From positions 62,001 through 126,000 of the forward strand of contig NZ_MUIO01000021.1 of NCBI RefSeq assembly GCF_002087235.1: a stretch of 64,000 nucleotides of DNA, read 5' to 3'. Below are positions 35,474-43,206 of this stretch, in pieces. Both the position numbers and the translations under genes were made by a program. The DNA comes from Pseudomonas floridensis. GTDB taxonomy: Bacteria > Pseudomonadota > Gammaproteobacteria > Pseudomonadales > Pseudomonadaceae. Position 1 is the first letter of the stretch, and each line of letters opens with the position of its first letter. The notes beneath the pieces are model-generated. The model had not been told where the DNA came from. It saw only the letters and a program-made list of their open reading frames with translations, and made no database searches.

Positions 35474-35860
35474 ATGAATGCATATAGGGATGCCCAGGCA
35501 GGCGAAGCCAGGACGTTCGTTACTCGCAACGATCAGTGGGTCAAGTTAGTTGAGAGGCTGCTGAAGCGCGCTGCTGGAGTTCTCGTCGAGAAGGTTTGCC
35601 GCAAAGCTATGGCGGAAAATGAACTCCTGGTTGTGAAGCATGCGGTTGAGCGTAACGAACTGTACAACGTGTTCAGTATTGTTCGTCCAGCTGCTGATCA
35701 GATGCTACGTGTAGATAGCACGAGCATTTACTGGGACTGGATAGTCGCCTTCGGCAGCTATTCGGACGCGGTTGGCTCTTGCTGGCCATACATGAGCCAA
35801 GAGCGTAGAGCTTACGCTCTGATTCGCGCTGAAGAGCTGGCCAACGAAATCTGCAAATAA
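35474..35860 (+). CDS. Hypothetical protein
   Basis: A 128-residue soluble protein, MNAYRDAQAGEARTFVTRND through ALIRAEELANEICK. A central basic helix LVERLLKRAAGVLVEKVCRKA and an aromatic stretch STSIYWDWIVAFGSYSDAV. Clear AAGGAG before ATG. No family recognised. Confidence 0.65.
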   Translation: MNAYRDAQAGEARTFVTRNDQWVKLVERLLKRAAGVLVEKVCRKAMAENELLVVKHAVERNELYNVFSIVRPAADQMLRVDSTSIYWDWIVAFGSYSDAVGSCWPYMSQERRAYALIRAEELANEICK

Positions 35861-35911
35861 CCCTACCGGGGGAACCCCGGCGGGGTTTCTCCATGCCAAT
35901 GGAGATGAAAA
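35861..35911 (+). promoter_or_regulatory. Leader hairpin element 7
   Basis: CCGGGG-GAA-CCCCGG within CCC...GGG (35861-35884), then TCTCCAT (35888-35894) and ATGGAGA (35899-35905) with loop GCCA: a perfect seven-base stem over the ribosome site. Confidence 0.8.
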
Positions 35912-36160
35912 ATGCACCGATTTGTTGAAGAAAAGATGGCAAAAGTCGCGCCTGTTCCATGCGACTTCATCCTTGGCGATACCGTCACGGTCACAAATGG
36001 GTACGCAGTCGAGATCCAGGGTAAGAAGATCTTGGGATTCGTCCGCGAGATCGATCCTGAGTTTCGACCTGAAGCTTTCATTTACCTGGACTGGGACTGC
36101 TATTGGTTCCCGGTATCAGCGGATAAATTGAAGCTCGAAGGCCGAGACTTCACGGTTTAA
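35912..36160 (+). CDS. Small hypothetical beta-rich protein
   Basis: An 82-residue protein with alternating strand-like segments: FILGDTVTVTNGYAVEIQG, KKILGFVREIDPEF, AFIYLDWDCYWFPVSADKL. It resembles a small barrel (SH3/KOW-like) by pattern only. No family recognised. GGAGATGAAAA precedes the ATG. Confidence 0.65.
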   Translation: MHRFVEEKMAKVAPVPCDFILGDTVTVTNGYAVEIQGKKILGFVREIDPEFRPEAFIYLDWDCYWFPVSADKLKLEGRDFTV

Positions 36161-36165
36161 TCAAA

Positions 36166-36227
36166 CCACCCAAAGGGGGAGAAATCCCCCTCGGGGCTTC
36201 TTCCTGCACGCATGTATGGAGAAGTTG
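36166..36227 (+). promoter_or_regulatory. Leader hairpin element 8
   Basis: GGGGGA-GAAA-TCCCCC inside CCC...GGG (36169-36196), then CTTCTTCC (from 36198) pairing with GGAGAAG (36218-36224). Confidence 0.7.
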
Positions 36228-36473
36228 ATGAACGCGATCCTCGAAGCTGCTCGTTTGCAAGGTCAGGCCTCGATAAACCGCAAAGCCTGGGTAACCAAAG
36301 GGAGCACAAAGGTTCACCTATGGGAGCTGTCATCAGGGGGAGTCATCCTCCTGAAGCACTCGCAGGGCGAAGGTTTTTACCAGCCGATAAAGCTGGAGGA
36401 ACCAATGGAGATGGTTGTTGACCGCTTCCGAAATAAACGCGGCCACAGGGTGTTCTCACCTAGTGGGCTATGA
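36228..36473 (+). CDS. Small hypothetical protein
   Basis: An 81-residue soluble protein, MNAILEAARLQGQASINRKA through FRNKRGHRVFSPSGL. Strand-rich middle KVHLWELSSGGVILLKHSQ. Start 36228 has GGAGAAG at the right distance; ATG 36216 is too close to any site. Last gene before a terminator. Confidence 0.6.
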   Translation: MNAILEAARLQGQASINRKAWVTKGSTKVHLWELSSGGVILLKHSQGEGFYQPIKLEEPMEMVVDRFRNKRGHRVFSPSGL

Positions 36474-36478
36474 GTGTG

Positions 36479-36508
36479 AAAGGGTGGCCTACGGGTCACC
36501 CTTTTTTT
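36479..36508 (+). terminator. Intrinsic terminator of the 30-36 kb operon
   Basis: AAGGGTG...CACCCTT stem followed by seven T residues, just after the stop at 36473. Confidence 0.85.
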
Positions 36509-36519
36509 GTTTCAGCGTC

Positions 36520-36547
36520 TTGTTAAAGGGCGTCGGTTTGGTATCAT
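36520..36547 (+). promoter_or_regulatory. Sigma-70-like promoter for the 36.9-38 kb small genes
   Basis: TTGTTA, 16 bases, TATCAT. As at 30042, CTCAAGAACCCT follows (36579-36590), then a hairpin, GCACAGAG-AC-CTCTGTGC (36594-36611). The rest of 36612-36796 shows only short stems and no supportable gene. Confidence 0.6.
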
Positions 36548-36796
36548 CGCCGGCATAGAGCGGGCTTCAGGTCGAGCTCTCAAGAACCCTTCCAGCACAG
36601 AGACCTCTGTGCTTAGAACTTAGCGCCATGCATGAGCATGTCCGCCAAGACCTGAAACGTGTATGCGTTCAGGCAGTGTTCTCATCATGTCTGTGATGAG
36701 TCACAAAAAAGCAGAGCCACGCTTTCAAACCGGCTTAAAAATAGCACTCAAATAATCGGCGTCCAGGCAACTGGATATCGGTCTTTTTGCGTGCAT

Positions 36797-36870
36797 AAAA
36801 ACCCGCAGCGGGGAGATTACTTCCCGCCAGGGTGGCTCTCCGTCTGCATCCTTTGCTATCGGAGAACACC
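36797..36870 (+). promoter_or_regulatory. Leader hairpin element 9
   Basis: GCGGG-GAGATTACTT-CCCGC within ACCC...GGGT (36801-36833), then TCTCCG (36837-36842) complementary to CGGAGA (36860-36865). Confidence 0.75.
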
Positions 36871-37005
36871 ATGAAAACTCTTATCGTCCTTACCGCTCTT
36901 GTTGTTGGTGGCATTCAACTTGGCTTAAAGGCTTTCGATTCCGGCGTTGCAACTGCTCAGCAGTCTCACACCGCAGAAATGATCAAGGCGCGTCATTCGC
37001 TTTGA
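36871..37005 (+). CDS. Tiny exported or membrane peptide
   Basis: A 44-residue protein, MKTLIVLTALVVGGIQLGLK then AFDSGVATAQQSHTAEM. One N-terminal hydrophobic segment that could be a signal or anchor. The full leader and an ATCGGAG ribosome site argue that it is translated. No family recognised. Confidence 0.6.
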   Translation: MKTLIVLTALVVGGIQLGLKAFDSGVATAQQSHTAEMIKARHSL

Positions 37006-37073
37006 TTCAATAAGGCTCTTGGCAAACTACTTTCAGTTCACTGGAGGTCATTGCTCCATAAGAGGTCTTTCCG

Positions 37074-37229
37074 ATGTTTCATGTAAACGCAATTGACGCT
37101 GTTCGCAGCGCAACATCGTTGGCAGAAGAATCGAAATGTGCCTATGCGATTTATTCGCAGGCAAATGGCTTTATTGTTGTTCTACTGACTCAGCCGAACG
37201 GCTTGGAGTTGGAAATAATTAAACCCTGA
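37074..37229 (+). CDS. Tiny soluble protein
   Basis: A 51-residue protein, MFHVNAIDAVRSATSLAEES through QPNGLELEIIKP. AGAGG precedes ATG. A hairpin TGGAG...CTCCA lies upstream instead of the GC-rich type. The stop codon lies inside hairpin element 10. No family recognised. Confidence 0.55.
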   Translation: MFHVNAIDAVRSATSLAEESKCAYAIYSQANGFIVVLLTQPNGLELEIIKP

Positions 37230-37275
37230 CGGGGAATCCCGTTGGGGCTCCTCGTCTTTTTGAGGAGTAAAAAAG
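37222..37275 (+). promoter_or_regulatory. Leader hairpin element 10
   Basis: ACGGG-GAAT-CCCGT within CCC...GGG (37224-37247), then CTCCTC (37248-37253) and GAGGAG (37262-37267), a perfect stem over the ribosome site. Confidence 0.8.
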
Positions 37276-37482
37276 ATGTACAAAAAAATTCTATTCGACT
37301 GGATTAAGGCTTCACTTATGGGCGTTGGCTGTAGCTTGTTGGCAGCCGCTTTTGTCTCCATCGTTACACCAGGAACGCATCCGCTTGTCGTATCGTTCTG
37401 TCTGGTGCTTGGCGTGGTAATGATGATCGCCGATTTGGTGGTATCCTTGATTACAGCGATGAGCAATCCGAAAGGAGAATGA
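37276..37482 (+). CDS. Small membrane protein
   Basis: A 68-residue protein with two membrane segments (ASLMGVGCSLLAAAFVSIV and PLVVSFCLVLGVVMMIADLVV) after a basic start MYKKILFDWIK. GAGGAG is eight bases upstream. Its stop is one base from the next gene. Confidence 0.6.
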   Translation: MYKKILFDWIKASLMGVGCSLLAAAFVSIVTPGTHPLVVSFCLVLGVVMMIADLVVSLITAMSNPKGE

Positions 37483-37483
37483 A

Positions 37484-37615
37484 ATGGACTCGATGCAGAT
37501 GCTTGTTTACGCAATCGTAGGCGTGGTCAGCGTTTTGGCCCTAACCGGCGTTATCGGTTATGTGGTTGCTGATCGTCTCGACAAGAAGCACGGCACCAAC
37601 ATCAAGGCCCACTGA
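37484..37615 (+). CDS. Tiny single-pass membrane protein
   Basis: A 43-residue protein with one membrane segment, MLVYAIVGVVSVLALTGVIG, then VADRLDKKHGTNIKAH. The ribosome site AAAGGAG lies in the end of the previous gene. Probably forms a unit with the upstream two-segment protein. Confidence 0.6.
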   Translation: MDSMQMLVYAIVGVVSVLALTGVIGYVVADRLDKKHGTNIKAH

Positions 37616-37678
37616 GCCATCCCTTAGGGGTTTGCCCAGTGAACGGATTCAAGTCTAGCTTCGGCTAGGCCGCTGCGT

Positions 37679-37741
37679 GGTCACCCTCCGTGGGTGATCC
37701 ACCAGAGCCCTTCCGTGTGAAGGGCTCTGGGGATCACCCAC
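37679..37741 (+). promoter_or_regulatory. Long nested hairpin with an alternative partner arm
   Basis: GTGGGTGATCC and CAGAGCCCTTC (37690-37713) pair with GAAGGGCTCTG and GGATCACCCAC (37719-37741), ~22 base pairs with one small bulge. The GGGTGATCC arm can instead pair with the upstream GGTCACCC (37679-37686). The downstream arm abuts the AGGAGAG ribosome site of the next gene. Confidence 0.75.
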
Positions 37742-37757
37742 ACCAGGAGAGTTGAAC

Positions 37758-37955
37758 ATGACCGCAGCAAACGCACTATTCTGCCAAGAACTCAAAGAAC
37801 TCATGGTTGAGTCTGGTCGGGTGTTCAAGGTCCCCGAGCAGATCGCCAGAACTGTTTCATCCTCTGATCCGGATACCCGGTTCGTCAAATCATGGGCGGT
37901 GATTCATCGCTTGATCCCGAGTGATGGCCAGGTCTTAGTAGTGCCTCAGGCATGA
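37758..37955 (+). CDS. Small hypothetical protein
   Basis: A 65-residue soluble protein, MTAANALFCQELKELMVESG through SDGQVLVVPQA. AGGAGAG precedes the ATG. It lies behind the long nested hairpin and before a strong terminator. No family recognised. Confidence 0.6.
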   Translation: MTAANALFCQELKELMVESGRVFKVPEQIARTVSSSDPDTRFVKSWAVIHRLIPSDGQVLVVPQA

Positions 37956-37969
37956 TCAAAAACATAGCG

Positions 37970-38010
37970 AGCCCCGGCCGGTGTCACCACCAGCCGGGGC
38001 TTTGCTTTTT
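37970..38010 (+). terminator. Intrinsic terminator
   Basis: AGCCCCGGC...GCCGGGGCT followed by TTGCTTTTT. Its T-run is also the left half-site of the transfer-gene element at 38007. Confidence 0.85.
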
Positions 38011-38035
38011 CAGGCGGTTTTATTGCCTGAAACCG
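38007..38035 (+). promoter_or_regulatory. Transfer-gene element: TTTTCAG-N13-CTGAAAC (traN)
   Basis: Half-sites TTTTCAG (38007-38013) and CTGAAAC (38027-38033) separated by exactly 13 bases; the motif ends 62 bases before the traN start at 38097. Confidence 0.75.
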
Positions 38036-38096
38036 CGCCATCGTGTTTGCCCCTTGCCATAGCATCGAAGCATCCCTATTTCTGGACATGCGATCG

Positions 38097-40718
38097 ATGC
38101 GACAACCACTCAAAACCACGCTCATGCGCCTGGTCAACGCGACCGTCATAGGCCTATATCTCAACAGCATGACCTTCACTGCTTGGGCCGACGCGGTGAC
38201 CGCAGGTTCGGCTGCTGGCCAGTCGGTTGGCCAGCAGGCACTTCAGGTGTTTGACGGTGGGAATGCCTCCGTAACTCTCCAGGACCTTTTTCCTGACGCC
38301 GGCGATACAGTCTCGCTAGAGAAGGTCTACGGCGACGATTCGAAGACGATTGATCTCGGGTTGCAGGCCAATACCCGCCTCAAATCGGAATCTTCATCTG
38401 AGGGGGAGGCATACAGAACGCTTATCGACAGCGGAAATCGCATGTCTGTAGATCTGTCAAAAGACCCTATGCTCAACCAGGCCGATAAGGTCCGCTCGCC
38501 CGACTTCATGGATGGGTTTAAGCAAAACTTCTCAGATTGCAAATCCACCGATGTATTCGAGAACGTTACTAAAAACGCTCACGTTGCCAACTACAAAACG
38601 TGCGAGCGTGTGGTGGATCAAGGCGGTAATGTTGAGTTTCGTCATGACTACAAGGTGGGGGTAATCGAGTACGTTTCCGGGCAGCCTAACTTTCAGTCCT
38701 GTGGCCGCGGCTGTTTGTATGTCTGGGTTGGCACGGTCGGCGACAACTACTGGGGCGGGAACTGCAAAATCTACGAGGAATACACCCGGTTCCGCGTAAT
38801 AGCCAAGGACGCCATCATCTCAGCCACGATTGACAGGGCTGTGTTCGATGACTATTTCCAAATCCTGTTCAATGACCAGATGCTGTGGACGCACTCACCT
38901 GGTGTTTTTCCTCCAGAGACACCTGGAGCGTGTGAGCGCGGAACAAGCTGGAACGTAGCTCCAAACACGGTGATCACTGACAAGTTTGGAAGTAATGACG
39001 ATGTTATCACCTTCAAAACCCGTACCTCGGTCACCGGTGGTGGTGAAGGTTACGCCCGCATCAAAATCATCTATGACCCGGCAAAGGCATTCGTCGATAA
39101 CGGTTGGGGGCCGGAAGAACGCCTGCCTATGTTCGACATGATCGAGGATGGATTCTGCACCAACGCCCAGATGTCGTGCACGTCTATGCCGGCAGTCGAT
39201 GCTAGTGGCTGTACAGAAACCAATGGAGTTCGTCTCTGTCGCTCAGACATGCCGCCATCCCCGCATTCGAGTATCGATCCGCTTTGCCTGAAGGCGCAGG
39301 TAAGCGCCGAGTGCTCCTACTACAAGGGAAATATGGATTGCTACACGGACGCCAAGGGCGTTCAGCGGTGCCCTTCAAATGATGGCGGGAACCTGAACAC
39401 CTGCACCCAGTACGAGAAAAATCCCAGCTGCGGTTTTATCTCCCAAGGCTGTATTAATGGCGCAAAAGGGGAAACTGGATCTTGCTACGCCTTCGAGGAG
39501 GTCTGGGACTGCGGTTATGACACCAGCTACGAAACCATCGTGAACACAGGAGCGCAGATTGAGTGTCCTGGTGGGGCGCGCTGCATGGGTAGCGAGTGCT
39601 TCGATACGTCGAACACGAAGAGCGGCGATTTTGCCTACGCCGTGGCCATGCTTCAGGTCGCCCAGTTTGCTGAGCACGATTTGGACTGCGGTGGTGATGG
39701 TACCGATATCAATCAGGCCAATGACTGCAAAGTGTTCAAGGGAGAGGCTATGGAGTGCAAGAAAGCACTCGGAGGCTACGTCGATTGCTGTGAAGCGCCA
39801 GAAAGCGTATCCATCTTCGACTATGTGAACCTGACGATGAACACGCTCAAGATGACCAGCTCGCTGGAAGCGCTGAACAGAACGGGTAGCCTGTTTGCGC
39901 CCGGATACTGGGCTGCGGGAAGTAACGCTGTGATGGCTGCTGGTACTTCGGTCGTGAAGGGGCAGTGGGGGTCAATCGTGGATGCTGCGACAGGTGCATT
40001 CGAGAAGACGCTCAGCGGCACCCTTGAGCAGACAGCCTTGAGCAAGTTGCAAACCTGGCTCATGCAACAGGCATATGACGCCATGGTGGATATGGGAGCA
40101 ACCGCGGCAGCTGATGCTGTGTTTGCAACGGGGGCCGATGGCGCAGTAACTGGTCTTGGTGCAAACGCTGCGATGGTGGTCAATATCATCGGCTGGGTTT
40201 ATATGGTCTACGTGATCGTAGATCTGCTGATCAATATCATTTGGGAATGCGAAGAGAAAGAATTCGAGCTGGGGGCGAAAAAGGAAACCCGACAATGCCA
40301 TTTTGTTGGCAGCTACTGCGCTTCCGAAGTGCTTGGCTCTTGCGTTGAAAAGCGCGAGTCGTATTGCTGCTTTGGCTCAGTTGTAGCGAGGATCATTCAG
40401 GAGTCGGCTCGTGAACAGCTAGGGTTGGGATGGGGAGAGGTGAAAACCCCGACTTGCGAGGGGATTACACCGGATCAGCTGGGCAAAATGGACTGGGCGC
40501 GTGTGGATCTGTCCGAGTGGATTGGCATGTTGAATCTCGCAGGCCGGCTACCCACTGCTTCGACTGTTTCTCTTGAAGATGTAACGGGAAGCGGTAGCGG
40601 CTTGGGACAGTTTTCTGAAGGAACCAAACGCCTGAACACGCTGGATCGCAACCTGGAGCGATTGGAAGGTTTCGACGTCGACGCGGTGAAGAAACAGTAT
40701 GAACTCGATATGAAGTGA
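38097..40718 (+). CDS. traN: Mating-pair stabilisation protein TraN
   Basis: An ~873-residue Cys-rich outer-membrane protein. A signal peptide ends near MTFTAWADA. The large middle is full of Cys pairs (CGRGCLYVW, CSYYKGNMDCY, CGFISQGCINGAKG), as in TraN of F-like systems, where it binds recipient surface receptors. Near the C-terminus are hydrophobic helices (AAMVVNIIGWVYMVYVIVDLL) and CHFVGSYCASEVLGSC. I prefer ATG 38097 for spacing to the ribosome site and upstream element; ATG 38088 and GTG 38043 are alternatives. It stands alone, between terminators, away from traU/traF genes, which are not in the window. Confidence 0.85.
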   Translation: MRQPLKTTLMRLVNATVIGLYLNSMTFTAWADAVTAGSAAGQSVGQQALQVFDGGNASVTLQDLFPDAGDTVSLEKVYGDDSKTIDLGLQANTRLKSESSSEGEAYRTLIDSGNRMSVDLSKDPMLNQADKVRSPDFMDGFKQNFSDCKSTDVFENVTKNAHVANYKTCERVVDQGGNVEFRHDYKVGVIEYVSGQPNFQSCGRGCLYVWVGTVGDNYWGGNCKIYEEYTRFRVIAKDAIISATIDRAVFDDYFQILFNDQMLWTHSPGVFPPETPGACERGTSWNVAPNTVITDKFGSNDDVITFKTRTSVTGGGEGYARIKIIYDPAKAFVDNGWGPEERLPMFDMIEDGFCTNAQMSCTSMPAVDASGCTETNGVRLCRSDMPPSPHSSIDPLCLKAQVSAECSYYKGNMDCYTDAKGVQRCPSNDGGNLNTCTQYEKNPSCGFISQGCINGAKGETGSCYAFEEVWDCGYDTSYETIVNTGAQIECPGGARCMGSECFDTSNTKSGDFAYAVAMLQVAQFAEHDLDCGGDGTDINQANDCKVFKGEAMECKKALGGYVDCCEAPESVSIFDYVNLTMNTLKMTSSLEALNRTGSLFAPGYWAAGSNAVMAAGTSVVKGQWGSIVDAATGAFEKTLSGTLEQTALSKLQTWLMQQAYDAMVDMGATAAADAVFATGADGAVTGLGANAAMVVNIIGWVYMVYVIVDLLINIIWECEEKEFELGAKKETRQCHFVGSYCASEVLGSCVEKRESYCCFGSVVARIIQESAREQLGLGWGEVKTPTCEGITPDQLGKMDWARVDLSEWIGMLNLAGRLPTASTVSLEDVTGSGSGLGQFSEGTKRLNTLDRNLERLEGFDVDAVKKQYELDMK

Positions 40719-40730
40719 TCAAGCAATAAA

Positions 40731-40758
40731 AAGCCCCGCAGTGCGGGGCTTTTTTTAT
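40731..40758 (+). terminator. Intrinsic terminator after traN
   Basis: AAGCCCCGCA-GTGCGGGGCTT followed by a T-run. It may also stop the facing minus-strand gene. Confidence 0.88.
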
Positions 40759-40765
40759 TGCTGAC

Positions 40766-41602
40766 TTATTTGCCGACGAAGTATTTGGCCTCGCCCCGGT
40801 TGAAAATTGCCGCGGGAATTGAGTTCTTCCGGAGCTTCTGGCCTGGATGGTAGATGTAGACCCAATCCGGTAGGTAGCGTGATGCGAGCAGCATGGCTTC
40901 AGATGCCGTCATGTCGTTTTTTGAGGCATCGAGGATGAATTGATTGTCCCGAATAAAGATAGGCCCGTATGCAGTGGCCGACTTCACAAAGTCAGGTGCT
41001 GGGGCGGCGTTGTCAGTGAACGGGATAGGACGTTCAGCGTAGCTATCAGCCAACGAAGCATAGGCACGGGAATGGCCATCTGGGTACTTACCAACATGCA
41101 TTGGTAGCTTCGACATCCCTTTTCCAAACGCCTTCTTGCGTGCTTCCTCTACCTTCTTGAGGGCGAGTGCAGATGCCTCTTCAGGGGAGGACGCCTTATC
41201 AGCCGGCACCCAAGCCACGACCTGAGTTGCGTGCGCAGGGTCACTTGACCCGCCAAGCATCATAAGGCCGAGGCTTACGCTTGCAGCAGCTCCACCACTA
41301 AAGCCGCTTGGCGGTGCCGCGAGACTGACGCCGGCAATCGCAGCATCAGCGCCTGCTGTCCCGCTGGTGCGGCCTGGTGCTGAATTGGCGAATGTCTCAG
41401 CCATTTCACGCGGCACGTCGCGCTGGCCAGAAATCTTCATGGCAGTCAAAACTTGCATCGCATCGGACCATTTTTCTTTCGGTACAGTCTGCGGATCAGG
41501 CAGCTGCACGGAGGGGGCCTTGGGCGAAGAAGAGCACCCAACCAAAAGGGCAACAGCTGCGGCGAGAAGCCCGGTGCGGATCGTGATACTGCGGTTCTTC
41601 AT
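40766..41602 (-). CDS. Predicted lipoprotein of the transfer region
   Basis: A 278-residue lipoprotein, lipobox LVGC in LLAAAVALLVGCSSSPK. The mature part is Ala/Gly-rich, with a hydrophobic stretch GGAAASVSLGLMMLGG and a C-terminal LPDWVYIYHPGQKLRKNSIPAAIFNRGEAKYFV. No family recognised. It is the last gene of the minus-strand block and converges on traN. An AAAAGGAG site precedes it. A role in the transfer apparatus or surface is inferred from place only. Confidence 0.7.
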   Translation of the reverse strand: MKNRSITIRTGLLAAAVALLVGCSSSPKAPSVQLPDPQTVPKEKWSDAMQVLTAMKISGQRDVPREMAETFANSAPGRTSGTAGADAAIAGVSLAAPPSGFSGGAAASVSLGLMMLGGSSDPAHATQVVAWVPADKASSPEEASALALKKVEEARKKAFGKGMSKLPMHVGKYPDGHSRAYASLADSYAERPIPFTDNAAPAPDFVKSATAYGPIFIRDNQFILDASKNDMTASEAMLLASRYLPDWVYIYHPGQKLRKNSIPAAIFNRGEAKYFVGK

Positions 41603-41684
41603 GGTGAAACTCCTTTTTTCCGATAGCCATAGGTTACCGTCTTCGGCGGTGATCCCAAGCGAAGTCGAACGACTTACTATGTGA

Positions 41685-41858
41685 TCAGGGTGTTTTTTCG
41701 ATCTGCATGCGCTGGTAGATCTCTTCGCGGTAGATCTTCACCTCTTTCGGCGCTTCAAACGCCAATCTGACTGTACCGTTTGCAGCCTTTGTGACGATCA
41801 CCTGTATGTCGTTGCCGAGACGAATCGACTCCCCTACCTTGCGCTCAATGTGCAGCAT
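41685..41858 (-). CDS. csrA: CsrA/RsmA-family translational regulator
   Basis: A 57-residue RNA-binding protein with the CsrA core: MLHIERKVGESIRLGNDIQV, then VRLAFEAPKEVKIYREEIY with the conserved Arg of strand five. CsrA dimers bind GGA motifs in mRNA hairpins, usually blocking ribosome sites. Plasmid-borne CsrA homologues are known from large Pseudomonas plasmids (RsmQ of pQBR103). It follows the ParB-like gene by ten bases, with GAGGAGG overlapping that gene's stop. Many genes here carry GGA-bearing leader hairpins, which makes self-element targets plausible. Confidence 0.92.
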   Translation of the reverse strand: MLHIERKVGESIRLGNDIQVIVTKAANGTVRLAFEAPKEVKIYREEIYQRMQIEKTP

Positions 41859-41868
41859 TACCGCCTCC

Positions 41869-42777
41869 TCAGGCTTCAGCCGTGTTCTGACTGGCCTCAT
41901 ACTTCTCCAGGATCTTCAGCAGCGACTCCGCCGCCTTCGAGTCAAGCCGCAACTCATGCTGCGCATCGCCCCCGGACTTGAGTTGATCACGCAGGCTTCC
42001 TGTAAGGCCGCTCAGTGCGCTGAACGCACTCATTGCCTCCTTAGGTGTCACCTTGAACTTGCCCAGGGCCTTATTGGCGTCCGAGCCCGTTGCGCGGGTA
42101 CGGCCGGAGGCCTTAGCCCCCTCGATCATCCCCAGCAGCTTTGGATACGGGTCTTGCCCAGTTCCTCGCAGCTCCACCAGAACATCGATGACGGGAGACG
42201 CTTTAATTGCCCCCTCGCGAACGAGTTGTTTGACGTTCTCCTCTGCGTTGGCGAGAAGCAGCAGTCGCTCAACATGAGTGATGCTTTTGTTCATGCGATC
42301 GGCGATCTGGGCTGGACTCCAGTTTTGCCCGGCCAGGCGCTTGTAGCCTTCTCCACGTTCCAGCGGCAGCAGCTCTTTGCCTTCGCTGGTCTTGATCATC
42401 ATCACAACAGCGTCGGACTGATTTCCTTTGAACTCGTTGACCATCAGGCCTGGAAGATTTGCACCGCGCCCATCTGCGATGCGCGCGCCAGTAAGGCGAT
42501 GGTGACCTTCTCGGATCACGAGGCGAGGGTTGCCGTCGATGATCTTCAGTTCTGCTACGACTGGAGGCACATACAGGCCCTGCTCATAAGACTTGGCGAA
42601 GCCTTCGGCGTGGTCTGGGTCGATGGGCCTCAGATTGAAGCCTTCTTCAATTGCAAACCAGTCAAGCGGTGCAATGTAGATGTTGTTGCGAATCATCTGT
42701 TCGTCGCGTGGAACACCAGTTTTCTTCAGGTGTTCGTCCAACTGGCGAAACGATGCAATGCGTGGTAGATCGGTCAT
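41869..42777 (-). CDS. ParB-like nucleoid/regulatory protein
   Basis: A 302-residue protein with a ParB N-terminal (ParB/Srx) domain: NLRPIDPDHAEGFAKSYEQG, PVVAELKIIDGNPRLVIREG and GHHRLTGARIADG. A helix-turn-helix follows as NWSPAQIADRMNKSITHVERLLLLA. The C-terminus is helical with KALGKFKVTPKEAMSAFSAL. No ParA gene is near, and the ERxR box of partition ParB is replaced by REGHHR, so a regulatory role coupled to CsrA is as likely as partition. Start 42777 follows AGGGAGATACACC. Confidence 0.8.
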   Translation of the reverse strand: MTDLPRIASFRQLDEHLKKTGVPRDEQMIRNNIYIAPLDWFAIEEGFNLRPIDPDHAEGFAKSYEQGLYVPPVVAELKIIDGNPRLVIREGHHRLTGARIADGRGANLPGLMVNEFKGNQSDAVVMMIKTSEGKELLPLERGEGYKRLAGQNWSPAQIADRMNKSITHVERLLLLANAEENVKQLVREGAIKASPVIDVLVELRGTGQDPYPKLLGMIEGAKASGRTRATGSDANKALGKFKVTPKEAMSAFSALSGLTGSLRDQLKSGGDAQHELRLDSKAAESLLKILEKYEASQNTAEA

Positions 42778-42847
42778 GGTGTATCTCCCTGATACGTTCG
42801 TTGAGGTCGTGCTCAGTTCATCACTGCTCTGGAATATCCCAAGCACA

Positions 42848-42872
42848 AGAAAAACCCCGCCGGGGCGGGGTT
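42848..42872 (-). terminator. Minus-strand intrinsic terminator
   Basis: Read on the minus strand, ACCCCGCC-CC-GGCGGGGT is followed by TTTTC. It separates the dsb-like unit from the ParB-like/csrA pair. Confidence 0.8.
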
Positions 42873-42876
42873 GGAG

Positions 42877-43206
42877 TTATCGACTCACGGGTGGTGAATT
42901 CGGGAAACGACCAAGCCTTTCCTCAAATACGAGCCGGCTATGACCACAATCCCAGAGGGAGAACATAAGTCCTGTACTCATGTCCGCGGCCATAAAATCC
43001 TCTCCGTTTGGAATGAGGCTGTATCCGTTGGCTGAGATGAGATCGAAAACCTCATCCCAGGTACTGGCCCCGCGAAGCGCCTGGAAAAGGCCGGCTCTAC
43101 CTTCAAGCTGCTGGGTCATAGCCACGCGAGCGCTATAAAGCGAACGACAGCCGCCGGAATCTAGCTGGTCGGCCCATTCACCAAGCCTATTGAGCACCGA
43201 TCTCAT
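42877..43206 (-). CDS. Hypothetical protein coupled to the DsbA-like gene
   Basis: A 109-residue soluble protein, MRSVLNRLGEWADQLDSGGC onward, with STWDEVFDLISANGYSLIPNGEDFMAADMSTG. The DEVFDLISANGYSLIPNGEDF segment resembles small plasmid relaxase-accessory or 'MobA/VirD2-like' fragments, but I cannot place it. Its first 20 bases overlap the end of the DsbA-like gene, so it is translationally coupled. Confidence 0.6.
   Translation of the reverse strand: MRSVLNRLGEWADQLDSGGCRSLYSARVAMTQQLEGRAGLFQALRGASTWDEVFDLISANGYSLIPNGEDFMAADMSTGLMFSLWDCGHSRLVFEERLGRFPNSPPVSR

Noticed and set aside
36659..36874. A 71-residue open frame in the leader before 36871
   Set aside because: It covers hairpin element 9, lacks a ribosome site and has a Cys/Ser/Arg-rich composition typical of non-coding frames.
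41869..42777. The ParB-like gene as the plasmid partition locus
   Set aside because: No ParA gene and no centromere-like repeat array nearby; the ParB signature is altered. Kept as ParB-like only.
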